In this document: in pieces, positions 1 through 12,945 of the stretch | Layout of the letters: each line of letters opens with the position of its first letter | Position numbering within the stretch: the stretch's first letter is position 1 | Origin: Limanda limanda | Taxonomy: Eukaryota > Chordata > Actinopteri > Pleuronectiformes > Pleuronectidae | NCBI RefSeq assembly: GCF_963576545.1 | Contig: NC_083653.1 | Span: forward strand, 19,743,639 to 19,807,638 | DNA length: 64,000 nt | Direction: 5' to 3' | The notes under the pieces: model-generated | The model's input: the letters and a program-made list of their open reading frames with translations, nothing else | Told to the model about the DNA's origin: nothing | Database searches by the model: none | Translations under genes and position numbers: made by a program

Positions 1-2380
1 TTTGAGTGGACAAATTCTAGATGTCTGTACAATTCAGTTTAAATGATAAAATCTTGACTATTACTGTGGGATAAAACAATAGATTTACTTCAAGATAATT
101 GATATAAGCAGTGGTCACACTAATGTCTTTATACGTTTGATCAGCATCCAAACTTAGATATACTCGATGACATAATATTACATTGTCCTTTATATGTCTC
201 ACCACGCGGACATTTTACCGTGTTAAAGCAGCAAAGAGGCAATAGTGAAATACACTCTAGGTAAAGGTAATAAATGAATACAAAATACAATACAAATACA
301 AGACAATGTCAAACTTGTGAAATATGTTCAATCTAACAGTATTGCAGTGGTTTAAGAGTAAATACAACAGAATAAATAACTGTATATAATGTCAAAATTT
401 TAATCGTCCTTTTTGTTTAATTGTTTTCTGATTTCTGTTTATTTCTAACCTAATTTTCTCAGGCACGAAGTCTGTTATTTCTACACTCTCCACATTTTCT
501 TATTTTTAGGACAAAAACAATCTCAATCTGCTGCAATTCCAGCAGCAGGGATTTCCTAAGATATAATCATACTAATCACATCGGGAGCACGGTGATGAAA
601 TTTTGCTGATGTAATTTTTACTGCACGTACACAACAATCATGTATACATTCTCACATGAAATAACAAATACCTTATTATTCTCACATAAAGAGATGCAAT
701 TTTCAGCCCAGGGGCACTTATTGGTCCATACCGCTTTCCTGCGAAACGCATGTTCAGCAGAACAGTTTCTGCATCGTGGCTTTATGCTGTGACTGGATCA
801 GAATAATTACCATCGCCTGTCTTTTAAAGCTGCTTTGTGCCATGAGTCAACCTGAAGAAAAAAGCCATGGATCATTTGAATGATCCTGCGATCAAAAGGT
901 TTATCTCATGTTATGATATGTGTAAGAAATGCACAGAGAACCTCAGACAGGACAAATCAGGAGACCCAGTTTGTGAAGCATCACAGTTAATCTTACATGA
1001 CCTTACTTAATGGGAATCATGATATCATCATCAAATATTATAATAATGGGTTCTCTGTGTTAAGATACACATATAAATGACTCTGGGGGCACAGACTACA
1101 TGTTCCATATGGATGATCGGCACATCATACCCTGGGTACACATGAGCTTAGGGAACATAAGGGATTTCGCACTGACATATTCCACAGCCCTTATGCATTA
1201 TACATGTTCCCAAGCTGCATTGTAATGACTCGAGAAAGGCTTGCTGCTGCCTTCAAAATGACTGCATACGTTTTGATTTATATGAGTTATCTTATTTTTC
1301 AAACACATTTTTTACATTTATCTGTTAAATTACAGTCTTGTAACCTAGAAAATAAAATGAATGTAAACACCTTAGTTAATCTTCATTCACTTGTAAACCT
1401 GAGTGTTTGGAATTTCCTGTTCTCTTGTCCTGTGTTGATGCTCTGGAGCTACTACGGAATTATTCCTTGTCATTAGTGACTCCTCCTTAAACAGTTTTTC
1501 AGTATACTGTCACTTTTTTATTGTTTGTGTGCTGGACGTTGTGTTTTTTAGTCAATGGTGCAAAGTGAAGTTAGACAACTTTGTGTTCATCCTACCTGGT
1601 TTGGCCATTCCAGCTGGTGTTACACAGCAACTGGTGACAAGGGGAGAGGAAATCAGGAGTCACACCCCCACTGGACATGACTGTACACAAAGTTGAAGCC
1701 TTTTTTAAGTAAAATCTCCCAGAAAGTCCCAATGACACAATTAGACCACATGTCAAACTCCAGCCAGCCACAGTGAGTGACACTCAATTACTGCAGGCCC
1801 TTTGGAGCTGTTCTCAAATTGTCCTCCTTGGACTAAAAAATTCTAATTTCCATATGAATTTATCCCATCATTTCTCCTGGCGGCTGACTGTGGCTTGATG
1901 TGTTCCTTTTTTCTTTATTTTTTACACATTCCTAATTTCCCCCCAAACAGGCTTATCCGAGCCAAGAGGGGGTCCAGGAGAGAGGAGTTCAGGCAGCTGC
2001 CAGAGCCAGACGAGCATTTCAAACTACAAGTTTGGATGAAGGGGTTTCTTTTACCCTAACTGAGATCAACAAGCAGCGCTGCTTTACACTGATGGGGGAA
2101 AGAAAAAATCACACCAAAGCTGCTCTGCATTCTGGAGATAACAGAGTTTTTACAGAAAATGTCAGCAGGCGACGTTTTCAGCCAAAAGAGAGCTTTGTGG
2201 GCAGAGGGAGGGGAGCAGTGTTTGATGAGCCCAAGTCATCAGCCATCTGGAAAACAATGATGAGCAGGGTCAGGGGCTGCATCCAACACTATACAGAGTG
2301 TGTAGCTGCGTGTTTCCAGTGTGTATTCAAATGTATTATCTTGTTTGTGAAGATGCTTGTTTGTCTCATCAGGAATATAG

Positions 2381-2382
<2 letters not shown>
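1..2382. other. gene-free stretch
   Basis: AT-rich sequence with no exon, RNA gene or recognised repeat. Confidence 0.6.

Positions 2383-2434
<52 letters not shown>
2383..2434. repeat. (GT)n microsatellite
   Basis: Uninterrupted GT, 26 copies. Confidence 0.98.
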
Positions 2435-2435
<1 letters not shown>

Positions 2436-3151
2436 AACTGTCGTTATTAGTTTATTTGTTTGTCTCTGCATCTAAAGTATAGAGTAGGCATTAAGTTAAA
2501 ATTTGTTTTGCTTTTTTAAACCCTGTTTTGATATTGGAAATATACTTTTATATGTAAATATGAATGCTTTCTAACCTGTTATAAGTAGTTTTTGTGCAAT
2601 TTCAAATTTTGCTGTTGTATGTAGAATTCCCAAATACAGGGTCAACAAATAACATCTTCAAGATGAAATGTTGTAAAAAATAAAATCAGTACACCAGTCG
2701 AGAGAACAATTGAGGCTTCGAAGATTATTGTTATTCACTTGATGTTTTTAAATTTATGATAAAAAGAGTTAATCAGGCACGTGTATTTTGTATATGTTCA
2801 AATGAGATTCTATACTTTATATATTGAAGCCCATTTCTGCTTCTACCAAGTCAATGGATTCACTTCATATACATACTTCATCAGCACAGTGCTTACAGAC
2901 GGGCACTGTGCACCTTCTGCAGATAAGTAGGTTAAACGTCATCCTCATGGGCACCTCAACTGTAATTACAGAGGAGAGGAGCAGCATTAATCATTTACTG
3001 TCATTGACTGTCAGAGGGCTGGATGTCGTGAACCTATTCACAAAGCTCAAGTCTCTACCTTTCATTTCTCTTCTTCTGTTCATCATCCCTGAAGGTGATG
3101 TATTTTTTTAACTGTATTTCATGTTTATATGTGTGTGTATCTTTGTAATAA

Positions 3152-3225
<74 letters not shown>

Positions 3226-4346
3226 AAGATCTTCAGTAAGGCTTAGCTAAGCTAATATCTTTGTTCTTGTAGCTTGTCTCGTGGTCATTCTTCCAGTCAC
3301 CGAACCATTCAGGTGGATTCACAGTGAGTGCCAACCAGGCCCCTTTTATCTTTATTCTCTCCCAAATATCCACTGAACATTTGGCTTTTCTTTAATTCGG
3401 TGTGCTATTTGTTTAATTGTCGTGATTGGTTGATGCTTTGGTTCAATGAAGTATTGAGCAATCACACAGCTTGTGTATGGACATTAGTGCACATTCTAAT
3501 ACTGTTGGTTTTCATATACTGCAGTTTTATTTGCCATGTATAAGATGTGATGAAGTGGATGTGAGAGGGTCGGGTGGAACACAACAGTTTTGCAGAGGCA
3601 ACATCTGTGCTGGAGGTGTGGACAGTAAAGTCCTGTTATTTTTGTCTGCTGTCCTTTCTGCCATTGTTCTGCAGATTTGCAACAAAGTGACCCTTTACCT
3701 TGTCTGATACTTTTAATATGAGAAACCGTAAAGACTTACAGTCGGATGTTTTATGTTTTGTGCTGGGAGTCACTGTCATGTCTCTGTCATTGGGATAAGA
3801 TGAACCTTGAGGAAGACTAGGTTCTAAATTAAATAATAACAATGAGCAAAACGTGTTAAATGCTCTCTACCATATTAGTCAAACCAAAGAACTTAAAGTA
3901 AAGTACAATAGAAACATCCCAATGTAGTTGTACATTAAGATCTTTCGTTTGTCTTGCATGCACGTTGGACCAAAACCTTCTCACGACAGATGTATGTCGT
4001 AATAAACGTATTTATCGAGTCTCAACCTTCGTTTCTTGTCTTTCTTGTCTCATTCCTGTACAGGCACCGCGATGCCAGTTGCTTGCCCTCCCTCCCCATG
4101 TGTACAGGCAGCTACAACTGTTTGCTAACCAAGCATCTGCTACTGCTGAACAACACTAGAAAAACGTGTTTACAATAAGAAGCCTTTTTTCTCCTTTTCA
4201 GATGAAATACTGTCCCATACAACACGGAGCCATTCCAGGACAGTCTGGGAAAAAAGTTGAATTAGTGTATTTGCAATGTCACATTGATTCATGGTCCTCT
4301 ACAGAGAACACAGACAGTCTACTCAGATGATTACCTTCTGTTTCAG
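2435..4346. other. gene-free stretch
   Basis: Apart from the (TA)n tract nothing is recognised. The short ORFs show no codon or domain signal. Confidence 0.6.
3155..3223. repeat. (TA)n microsatellite
   Basis: Uninterrupted TA, about 34 copies; self-complementary. Confidence 0.98.
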
Positions 4347-4445
4347 AGGAATAATGAGGCAGCACAGTGGCTCAGTTGATAACACCATCACCCTTAAGCA
4401 AGAAGGTTTGTATGCCAGTTTTTAAATGGTTTAAACCAGAGCATA
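4347..4445 (+). repeat. degraded tRNA-like repeat head
   Basis: GGCAGCACAGTGGCTCAGTT and AAGCAAGAAGGTTTGTATGCC resemble the GGCAGCACGGTGGCTCAG...CAGCAAGAAGGT head of a widespread teleost repeat. The B-box region has decayed. Confidence 0.5.
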
Positions 4446-5231
4446 TCCAGCCCTGTCCCTGCAGTTATACCAACTTACCCATTATTCCCCAGGTGGGATT
4501 TATTCGTGACATTGTATCAGCAGTGTATTTGACGAACTCTGTTCATTGTCTGTTTTTATGGCTCTGCACCTGCTCCTCAAGTGCACACATACATCACATT
4601 TATCTCACCATAAACTGCTTACTCCACTTTGATTTATTAACTTAATTTAATCAGACTGGAGGCAGTTCAGCTTCAAATAAAAAAATTATGTAATTTGAAT
4701 GTTGGGTTTAGTGTTCTACTGATGCCACACAAGTTTTTACTGTTTGTTTTTTGTTCTTTTTTGCTCAAGGAAATATACAAAGTGACTAAGACAGTTTAAT
4801 GTGTTCATCTCTGTAACTGCTCAATCATTCTGCTACATATAGTTGATGTTTAGGCCTTTACAGCTGTGGCATATGGTGACTTTTAAAGATAGGCAGCCAG
4901 AGCTGAGAAACCAACCACAGCCCTCACTACACTGCAAATAGCACGTTGCTACTGTTGAAGTCATTTTCTAATGAGCAAAGTAGTTTTCGCACACATTTCT
5001 GCACATGTATAACAATTTGTGCAATATCACATCTGATCTTAGAACTGTGGAAGCTGAGTCAAAGGCAGCTGGACAAGCATACTTGTCTGTAGCTGTTTAT
5101 AGCGTGTCCCTCATAATCCCAGGAATATCTCTCTACTTTTCTGTACAAGCCCAAGACTTAGTCAATGGGACATGGCCACGGAAATGATAGAGCTGGTACT
5201 CAAGCTAGCTTTGTGGCCACAAGAGGGTAGT

Positions 5232-5420
5232 AAATTGCAAGATAATGAGATAAAATAATCTTTATTAGACTCACAACGGGGAAATTAGCTCAGTTACAGC
5301 AGCAAAGGGGATAGTAAAATAAGAAGCATCAGTAAAAGTCATAAAATAAGTAAACATGCAGTGAAAATATACAAATAATAAAAGAAATATTACCAATATA
5401 AACATAAAAAAACATGCAAC
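5232..5420 (-). mobile_element. LINE 3' end relic
   Basis: The minus strand reads TTTGCTGCTGTAACTGAGCT, AATTTCCCCGTTGTGAGTCT and AATAAAGATTATTTTATCTC, the 3' UTR and tail of a common fish LINE. The coding part is missing. Confidence 0.5.
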
Positions 5421-5439
5421 ATGAGATCCTTTATGGGAC

Positions 5440-5580
5440 AGAAAACTGATGGTAAATGGTGTGTTTTATACAGACCTTATATAGTCTTGATGACCACAGT
5501 GCATCTATGTGCAGCACTTCGTCCATCAATCACACCAGGGGCAACTTTGGGTTCAGTGGCTTACCCCCAAAGAATGTTAG
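5440..5580 (-). mobile_element. degraded SINE fragment, same family as 35.3 kb
   Basis: The minus strand contains a CTTTGGGGGTAAGCCACTGAA block, AAGTGCTGCACATAGATGCA, GGTCATCAAGACTATATAAG and a tail ending CCATTTACCAT, which line up with the 3' half of the SINE but with an internal deletion. Confidence 0.5.
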
Positions 5581-5599
5581 CACATGAAATAGAGGAGCT

Positions 5600-5632
5600 G
5601 GGGATCGGGGGATCGGGGGATCGGGGGATCGT
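5600..5632 (+). repeat. (GGGGGATC)n short tandem, G-quadruplex-like
   Basis: Four runs of four or five G separated by ATC. It fits the canonical four-run G-quadruplex pattern with short loops. Confidence 0.85.
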
Positions 5633-7224
5633 TGGGTCAGTTTTGCTGAAATGGTTGACATGGTCAAATTATTCAGCGTCATTCAGCTTCTTCAGCTCCA
5701 GGGATCAGAGAAGCAGATGATCAATGGCAGAGTTATGACACAGTTTAAAAGGTTAAATGCAGCCGATGAAGGTCAAAGCTTTGTTGGGGAGTTTAGAGTC
5801 TAAGATCGTCACTGATCGATAGATTGTAGTCATTATTAATCAGGCTGTGAGATGGCTGACTTCAGGCAGCTCACCCTGCAAATCTAAAACATGATCTTCA
5901 AAAATACACAATTGGATAATCAAAGTAGAACCACAGTATCATTAGATGGCTCACATTTTCGTTCTTCATTGGGATTTTCCCCTTGTGTCTGACTAAAGTG
6001 TGAACACGCTCATTCTACATTTTTTATTAGGAAAAACATATTAATGTTGACTCCAGATTCAATCTCTTAGCATGTGAGGCCTGAGCAGAAATCCAGATTC
6101 ATCACACCAGGATACGTTTTTTTCAGTCTTCTACTGTCCAGTGATGTAGAGTCTGTGTCACTGCAGCCTCACATTGCTGTTCTTGGCTGACAGGAGTGAA
6201 CCTGACGCCGTCTCTGCTGTTGTTGAACCATCAGCCTCCATGTTCAATGAGTTTGTTCAATCTGAGATGTCACTTTGTTCACCATCGTTGTAAAATCCCA
6301 CAATTTACTCCAGATTCTGATATTTTTTACCTGAAGTGTCTCTCCTGTATCTTCTGATGTTATGCACTTTAGGCACTTATGCCACACATTTGGCCAACTG
6401 GGTAGTTGTATAAATAAGCAGGTGAACAAGTGTGTTTTAAAAAGTGCTTACCAATTTTATAATATAAAAGGTACAACATAAACCTCTATTACAGGAACAC
6501 AGCATTATGAGGAAATAACCTGATCTTTTATGAATGTACTGCTCCATGACTGACATGCAGTCAGGGTTCAATTATATAATTATTATCATTATTATAAGTG
6601 GAAGTAGTATTATTAGTTTAAATAGTTCATAATTTATGTTGTGGGGAACATGGAGTTGAACTGGTGACGTTGGATTCACTCTCACATACACACTCGCAGA
6701 GAATTTCAAAAAATGTCTAAATCGCTTTGGATGCAACTGAGCTGCGCTTAGATTTTTTATTGGGGACAAGAGCACAGTGTGAGACTAATGAACAAATCTA
6801 ATGATACTACTTTTGCTCCTAGATTCAGTGAAGTTAATGGAACAGTCTGCCTGGAAAGCAGCATCAGTTTCCTCTAAACCCTCACAGTTTGATACACAAC
6901 CCTGACTTCTCAACAGCAAAAATATCAAAACATATTTCTTACTTATTAGAAAATAGTAGCTGGTGGTAGCTGACTCGGTTGACCTAAAACACATTTATTT
7001 TCCAAAACGATCAATGGGCAGCCCCACACATAGTTTCAAAGTGTGTGTGTGTCATTCGACGGATAAAAGAAAGGTCAGAGTGGCTTTTAGAAGATAAGAT
7101 CAATGAACTGTGAGTACTCCACTCTATAAAAAGAAAATAGACATCATGGCACACAGCATGTTATTTAAGTCCCCAAAATATGGAATTGCATTGGTGTCTG
7201 GATTCTGAGAACACCATAGATTTA
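5633..7224. other. gene-free stretch
   Basis: No coding signal. An AT-rich trinucleotide-like patch near 6,570-6,615. Confidence 0.55.
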
Positions 7225-7440
7225 ATCTAATTTAGTTTTATTTGTTTAGCATCAAATCAAAACCCACATCTGAAGGCACTTTACAGAGTGAGGTCAATAT
7301 TATAGAGCAGCTCACACCAGGAGCAAGCACCTGAATGTGGCGATTAAAAAAAAAACTCCCCCATAACGAGGGGTCGACCTCACTGCATGAGTTGAATAGA
7401 GGAAAAAGGGGGAGAAGAGAGAGGAGAGACAAGAAGCACC
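7225..7440 (+). repeat. teleost interspersed repeat fragment
   Basis: TTTATTTGTTTAGCATCAAATC, AAGGCACTTTACAGAGTGAG and AAAAAACTCCCCCATAACGAGG resemble a common repeat with a TTTATATAGCGCCAAATC start and an AAAAACTCCCTTT block. Confidence 0.45.
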
Positions 7441-8810
7441 TGCATACGCTGCTTTATTTAAAGGAGACATACGGTGCCTTTAATTTTTCCTTTTCGTCTA
7501 ATCAGAACAACCTACAGAAACTTTCTTTGTTTTTGTCCCATGTGAAAATAGACCTCATACCATACCTCAACAACAGAACACAATATCCTAGAGGAGATAT
7601 AATTACACACACTAGTTTTTACTGTAGATGTCTGATGTTATTTGGGGGCCAAACAATTTTTGGATTTCAGTTACCAAACACAGACACACACCAGGGCAGG
7701 AAGGTACAGAGGGACACAGGTGTAAGAACAGGAAACACACTGGGCCAGGATGTAAAACAGCTGCAGACACATGAGGAAGGACATCGATACAAATAAAACA
7801 GGAAGTTCATGCATAAAGTCACTCAAGGGGCAGATCAGGACAGGCAAAGCATGTAATTATCGGAGGAAATGAGCATGCACTGATCGCACAGCGCTAAGGT
7901 GTTATAGCCAAGTGAGTTAGTCGATTTGGCAGCAGGGATTTTACAGTAACTTTGTATCACTGTACAGAGGCTAAGGACTCAGAGACAGGATTTGGAAGAA
8001 CACAAAGTTCAGTGAACAAAAGATATCAGAGGTAGCAAAATTGAGAAAGGCTTGTGTTTAATCATCTAAATTTTATGTTCTTTACCCTGGAAGGGGCCCT
8101 TTATATTTAAATACTAATCTTTACACCAGGAGTGGGTCCTCTCTAAGAAAAAAAATAGGACTTAAATGTTCAAATGATATAATAATGTGAGAAAAAAATA
8201 CATGGTGAAAACCTTATTTAAGTTCTGAAAAATGATATGTGTGCATTCGACAATCAGGGGATTGAAACAACTTTTATACGTTGTATTTAGGTCTGATGAT
8301 GATATTTATATTAAGTTGTTTTGATATTTATATTTATATTAATATGGTTCTGACGACAATGTTGTGAACTGTCACAGTCATGCATCACAGTTGAATTATC
8401 AGTTTTGTTGTGCATATGTTATTCTTGAGCAAATCTCTTTTTCCTGCACTTGAGATGTAATCTACGTTTCTACATGCAAACAAACAGGAAAGAGATTATG
8501 AAGCAGAAACCAAAGTCTAAACATTCATAAATGTGAGCATTGTCAAGGTAATAGTCCTGAACTAGCAGCCCTAGACCACAGATGTGGGGTCATTCAGTGT
8601 CATGGAGTCATTCAAGTCACACTCCCCACCTCTTTGAATGAGTCAAATGTTCCTCTGGAGCGTGAAGTCAGGATGCAGTGGAGTCAGTTCACTTCCAGTG
8701 GTGTTATGTAACTGTGTTTGCCATGTCTGTCAGTGTGACTGACTCCAGCTGTCATCAAGCTGTCGCACAGCCTCGTCCTTACGTGGAAGCTTCTCCACTT
8801 TCTCCCTGCG
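7441..8810. other. gene-free stretch with probable repeat pieces
   Basis: TTTAAAGGAGACATACGGTGCC near 7,457 resembles a MITE end, and 7,690-7,800 (ending AAATAAAACAGGAAGTT) resembles a reversed retroelement end. Neither can be bounded. Confidence 0.4.
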
Positions 8811-9616
8811 TCAAATAACCAAAATATTAGAGTGTGACATTGACAGTGTGCACTTCAAACTCGTAAAAACATTTAACAAAGAACAGTTGTGAGACATACT
8901 GATGTGCTTTCTTGAGTTCGAAAGTTAAAAGAGAACGAGATACAATATGAAAAGTTACTTCCTGCAAGACAATGAAGATCAGAAAAATTAGACTGCTGAC
9001 ATACAACAACTGACCAGGCATCAGGAATGCAACAGTAAACATGTTTCTCTCATTTATGGCTTTATCTTTTGTTTTTGTTCGGTTCAGTTTTGCCACTTGT
9101 TACCCAAGTATTACTTTTTCGTATGAATTTTTCACTCATATTCAAATATTTTAACTTGAGTAGATTAAAGTTACAGTGGGTAGAATTTAATGATATCTAG
9201 AGGTGAAGTTGCATCAAATAACCAAAATATTAGAGTGTGACATTGACAGTGTGCACTTCAAACTCGTAAAAACATTTAACAAAGAACAGTTGTGAGACAT
9301 ACTGATGTGCTTTCTTGAGTTCGAAAGTTAAAAGAGAACGAGATACAATATGAAAAGTTACTTCCTGCAAGACAATGAAGATCAGAAAAATTAGACTGCT
9401 GACATACAACAACTGACCAGGCATCAGGAATGCAACAGTAAACATGTTTCTCTCATTTATGGCTTTATCTTTTGTTTTTGTTCGGTTCAGTTTTGCCACT
9501 TGTTACCCAAGTATTACTTTTTCGTATGAATTTTTCACTCATATTCAAATATTTTAACTTGAGTAGATTAAAGTTACAGTGGGTAGAATTTAATGATATC
9601 TAGAGGTGAAGTTGCA
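8811..9616. repeat. 403-bp tandem duplication, two apparently identical copies
   Basis: 8,811-9,213 and 9,214-9,616 have the same sequence base for base on reading, both starting TCAAATAACC and ending GAAGTTGCA. Each copy ends inside the left end of the MITE that runs on intact to 9,938, so a truncated MITE end is left at 9,165-9,213. The 89-codon minus-strand ORF in each copy resembles nothing I know and is not called as a gene. Confidence 0.95.
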
Positions 9617-9938
9617 TATTGCAGCTGAATACCCCACACCTCATTCTCCCCTGCCATACATGAAAGAGAACCTGTGGTAGCCTTCAGTTGTCATAAATAC
9701 TTGAAGGGTGTATAGTTTGTCCAGTCTGGGCTACTACAAGAAACATGGCGGCCTCCGTAGAGAGGACCCCCCCTGATTTAAATAGAAAGTATTTCAATAT
9801 AAAAGGCCTATAGGGTAAGTAAAACAACAATTTGTATAATTTAGATGAAACACACTCGTAACAACATCACTAGTATTATTTTACTTTCTGTCAATAGATC
9901 CCTTTCACCTATATCTTACAAACTGACTGGACCTTTAA
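9568..9938. mobile_element. TTAA-flanked MITE, copy 1
   Basis: TTAA at both ends, with imperfect inverted ends AAAGTTACAGTGGGTAG and (right, reversed) AAAGGTCCAGTCAGTTTG. It shares most of its body with the element at 25,091-25,442, including AACATGGCGGCCTCC, a run of C after GAGAGGA, and TTTAGATGAAACACACTC. This is a common percomorph repeat type. No protein is encoded. Confidence 0.8.
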
Positions 9939-11678
9939 GCAAATAACGCAAAATTGGCGTTGGTCTTTGCGAAGGCTTTATATATCTTGGTTTGTGTTTG
10001 GTGCAAACGCACCATTAAAGTCAGTAGATGTGGCAGGACTGCGATATAGAATTAAATAATCGGCCATTTACAAACACTTCATTGAAACAGTCTCAAGTTT
10101 CTGTTGCAGATTCACAGGCTCTGTTACCTATAGGGTTCTGGTATAACCTATTGGATGATTGTGATTATGTGTAAACCATATTTTTTACAATACTGAGCAA
10201 AAATATGACACATTGTAAAGTGCAGTGTACCAGTATAAATGTACGTGCAAATGAACATTTCTAATAAATTGCAGAGCTTTGTTTAGGCCACGTTTTGAAC
10301 CTTCAAGGTCATCTTAAGTGTGAAGCTTACAAGAAGAGCAGCCATTTGTGCAGTAAGTGCACTCAACCATCTCAGTGTCACACTTCTCTCTGCAGCTATT
10401 GCAATAACAGGCCGATTTTGAGTTGTCAGCCAATCAGAAGCAAGGCTCAGAGCCTCTGCGACCTCTGTGAAAGAATTTTGAAATATGTGGTTATTGAATT
10501 GAGTCAAAGCAGTGGTGTGTGACCCACAGAACATTAACTCAGTAATTAGAAATGTACATTAGCAAATGTTAATGAATGAAAGATACATTTGCATAGGATT
10601 TCTCCATGTACATCATTGGACCATTGTCTCTTTAGTTCTCTTCCCAGTTTGGGAAAATGATTGGCCTGAGGCATATGCCCAGCCCAGCGGTGTGTGAGTG
10701 ATATCTATGTGTATGAATGGTGTCTTCTAAAATGATCTTATCTCCTTTAGTTAGGTAATAGTAATCGTCATTAAAACCCAGATGAAGGCCAGAAGCTATA
10801 ATACTTGTCATTCCATTGCCGCTTTTACAAAAAAATGGGTTTCAATATTGTAACCCATTTTGTAATCCAATACAATTGATTCAAATTTTAGTTGAAAAAC
10901 CTCATTTACACTGTGTTTTAGCGTAAATTTCCTCTGTGATCCTACTCTTAGGGTTAGCTCGCTTGCTGATTACAAAGATTCGAGAACAGGCAGAACACAG
11001 AGTCAGGCAGAGTAACAGAGTGGAACGTGCTGATGGCATTTGTATCACTGTGGGTGTACAACAATCTGATGGAGTCTCATGAGATGAACCAGGCTTAATA
11101 TACTGATGCAGGCTTCATGAGTTGATTGCAGAATGCAGCTCATGTGTACAGGTGAATCGGCTGGGGAACATGAACCAGGAAGCCACGCCCAGCAAGCCAC
11201 ACAACACAGGCAGAATGTGGACACACAACACACAGCAAAGAAGGAGGAAAACAGAAAGAGAGTTAAAAAACAGTTATACACAGTACTTTGCATGCAAAAG
11301 AAAAGGTAAAAGAGGAAGATGGGAAGAGAAAGAGCTGAGGAGGTGGGACGTGTGCCTTAGATAAGAGGAGGAGTGAAGGGGATCAAGGAGAGAAGTCGTC
11401 TGGGATTAATTAGAGTGGACTGAGTGTCTGACTCTTTCACAATGTTAATGCCTTGTATCAGCAGTGGACGGTGATTAACTTCATGCTTTGTGTGTATGTG
11501 TGGGAGAGAGAGATCAGCTGGCTGAATACTGCAGTTCTATAGAGTCTATCAGCCGGTTACAAGACATCAGTCACTACAGAGGACGGGATAATGGGATGGG
11601 GTATGAAAGAATATGATGATGACAGAATAATACAAAGAGCACAGCAGGGAGCAGCCACACACACAGACTGAGCACAAG

Positions 11679-11711
<33 letters not shown>

Positions 11712-12699
11712 ACACACGTTGCTTTAACGGTGGACAGTGGATGTGCCTGATGCTTGGTGCTGGTGCGATCGTCACACACAATTGTGTGTCCCACTCAGGA
11801 GACACAACATAGCTGGCGTTGATGCAAGGATGCCAAGCAATGCTAAAGGGAGGTACACAGGAAATAAAACACCACAATCTGATGAATACAGACCAGGTTC
11901 ATCAGCTGCTTCCTATCTTCAGACACATTTTGATGACGGGACATGTCTTTGCATCAATGTGATTTGATATTGATTATTTGTTAGAATGTGATTTGATTGG
12001 CTTGTGCCTGAGCTGCGGCTTAAAAAGAGAATGAGCAACTTTTCAGATTTTCACTTTTGTAGCTTCCAACACCTATGAAAACACGCACATGCAAACTTGA
12101 TTCGATGCTAGACAAAAGCAATGAAAGCAATGAAAACCAGTAGGACCTCCCATAAACTTTTTATATACTTAACTCTACCATAGGTTTTCATTGGCTCAAG
12201 CTCTTCTTCAGTATGTATAGACTTTCCTAGGTGGTCTTTGAGTGCACATCGGTGACATTAATGCAGTCGAGTAAAAATAACAACATTTCCTTGTCAGCTG
12301 TTGTGGAGTATGTGTATGTAATGTCTCATTTTATATTTATCTGTTATGTCTTCTCATAAATATTTTGTGCAAAACAAGTAGTTTGACTTAAAAAGTGCCT
12401 CTAAGCTGAGCAAATAACTTTGACTACCTTGGACTCAATTTCCAATAAACCCCCCCCCCCATCTCCTGTTGCTACTTCAAAAAAGCATAGCCCAACCCAT
12501 CCTGCTACACTGCTTCTACAACATGCTCTCTGTCACCAAGATAAACACACACACACACACGGGCATGACACTCACGGCTCTTCCACATTCATCCCACACC
12601 CAAAATCACAGACCTGAACGACAGAGCCTTTACCCGCCCACACTCACCATAGCAGAACATACAGACCACCCCCGTAGTCAAAACTTTACATTACTGACA
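9939..12699. other. gene-free stretch
   Basis: No exon found. A (CA)n tract lies inside, and a C10 run with short CA repeats occurs near 12,450-12,560. Confidence 0.55.
11676..11717. repeat. (CA)n microsatellite
   Basis: CA dinucleotides with one interruption near 11,705. Confidence 0.95.
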
Positions 12700-12945
12700 T
12701 CCGGATGCAGGTACAGAACACTTATATAGAGAAGGGCCCGACTCAGTAGAAGCTTTTATATCCTCTGCCGTTGCAGCACTCAATAAATTGCCACAGTGAA
12801 TTATGATTTGTCTTCGCAGGTTTTATGTTGCATGTGATGTTCGGTAGGTTGCCCACGGTGAAATGTGTCCTTTTGTGTTGATTGTACTGAAATGACTGTG
12901 ATAACAAATTTCCCCCGAGGGGACAATAAAGTCTCATCAACCTAG
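12700..12945 (+). mobile_element. LINE ORF2 C-terminus and 3' end relic
   Basis: A reading frame ending EAFISSAVAALNKLPQ and stop (about 12,749-12,799), preceded in another frame by RRARLSRS, matches the RSFIPSAIxxLN end of fish LINE reverse-transcriptase ORFs. One frameshift is needed. Downstream, AAATTTCCCCCGAGGGGACAATAAAGTC is the usual LINE 3' end with its polyadenylation signal. Confidence 0.6.

Noticed and set aside
7335..7796. 153-codon plus-strand ORF
   Set aside because: It begins inside an interspersed repeat and runs into another repeat-like stretch; no domain.
8827..9499. Two identical 89-codon minus-strand ORFs
   Set aside because: They are identical only because the DNA is tandemly duplicated. 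The sequence has no recognisable domain.
10295..10522. Plus-strand frame with three CxxC pairs resembling a zinc-binding protein
   Set aside because: It has no ATG start, the spacing matches no zinc-finger family I know, and no splice sites or homology were recognised.
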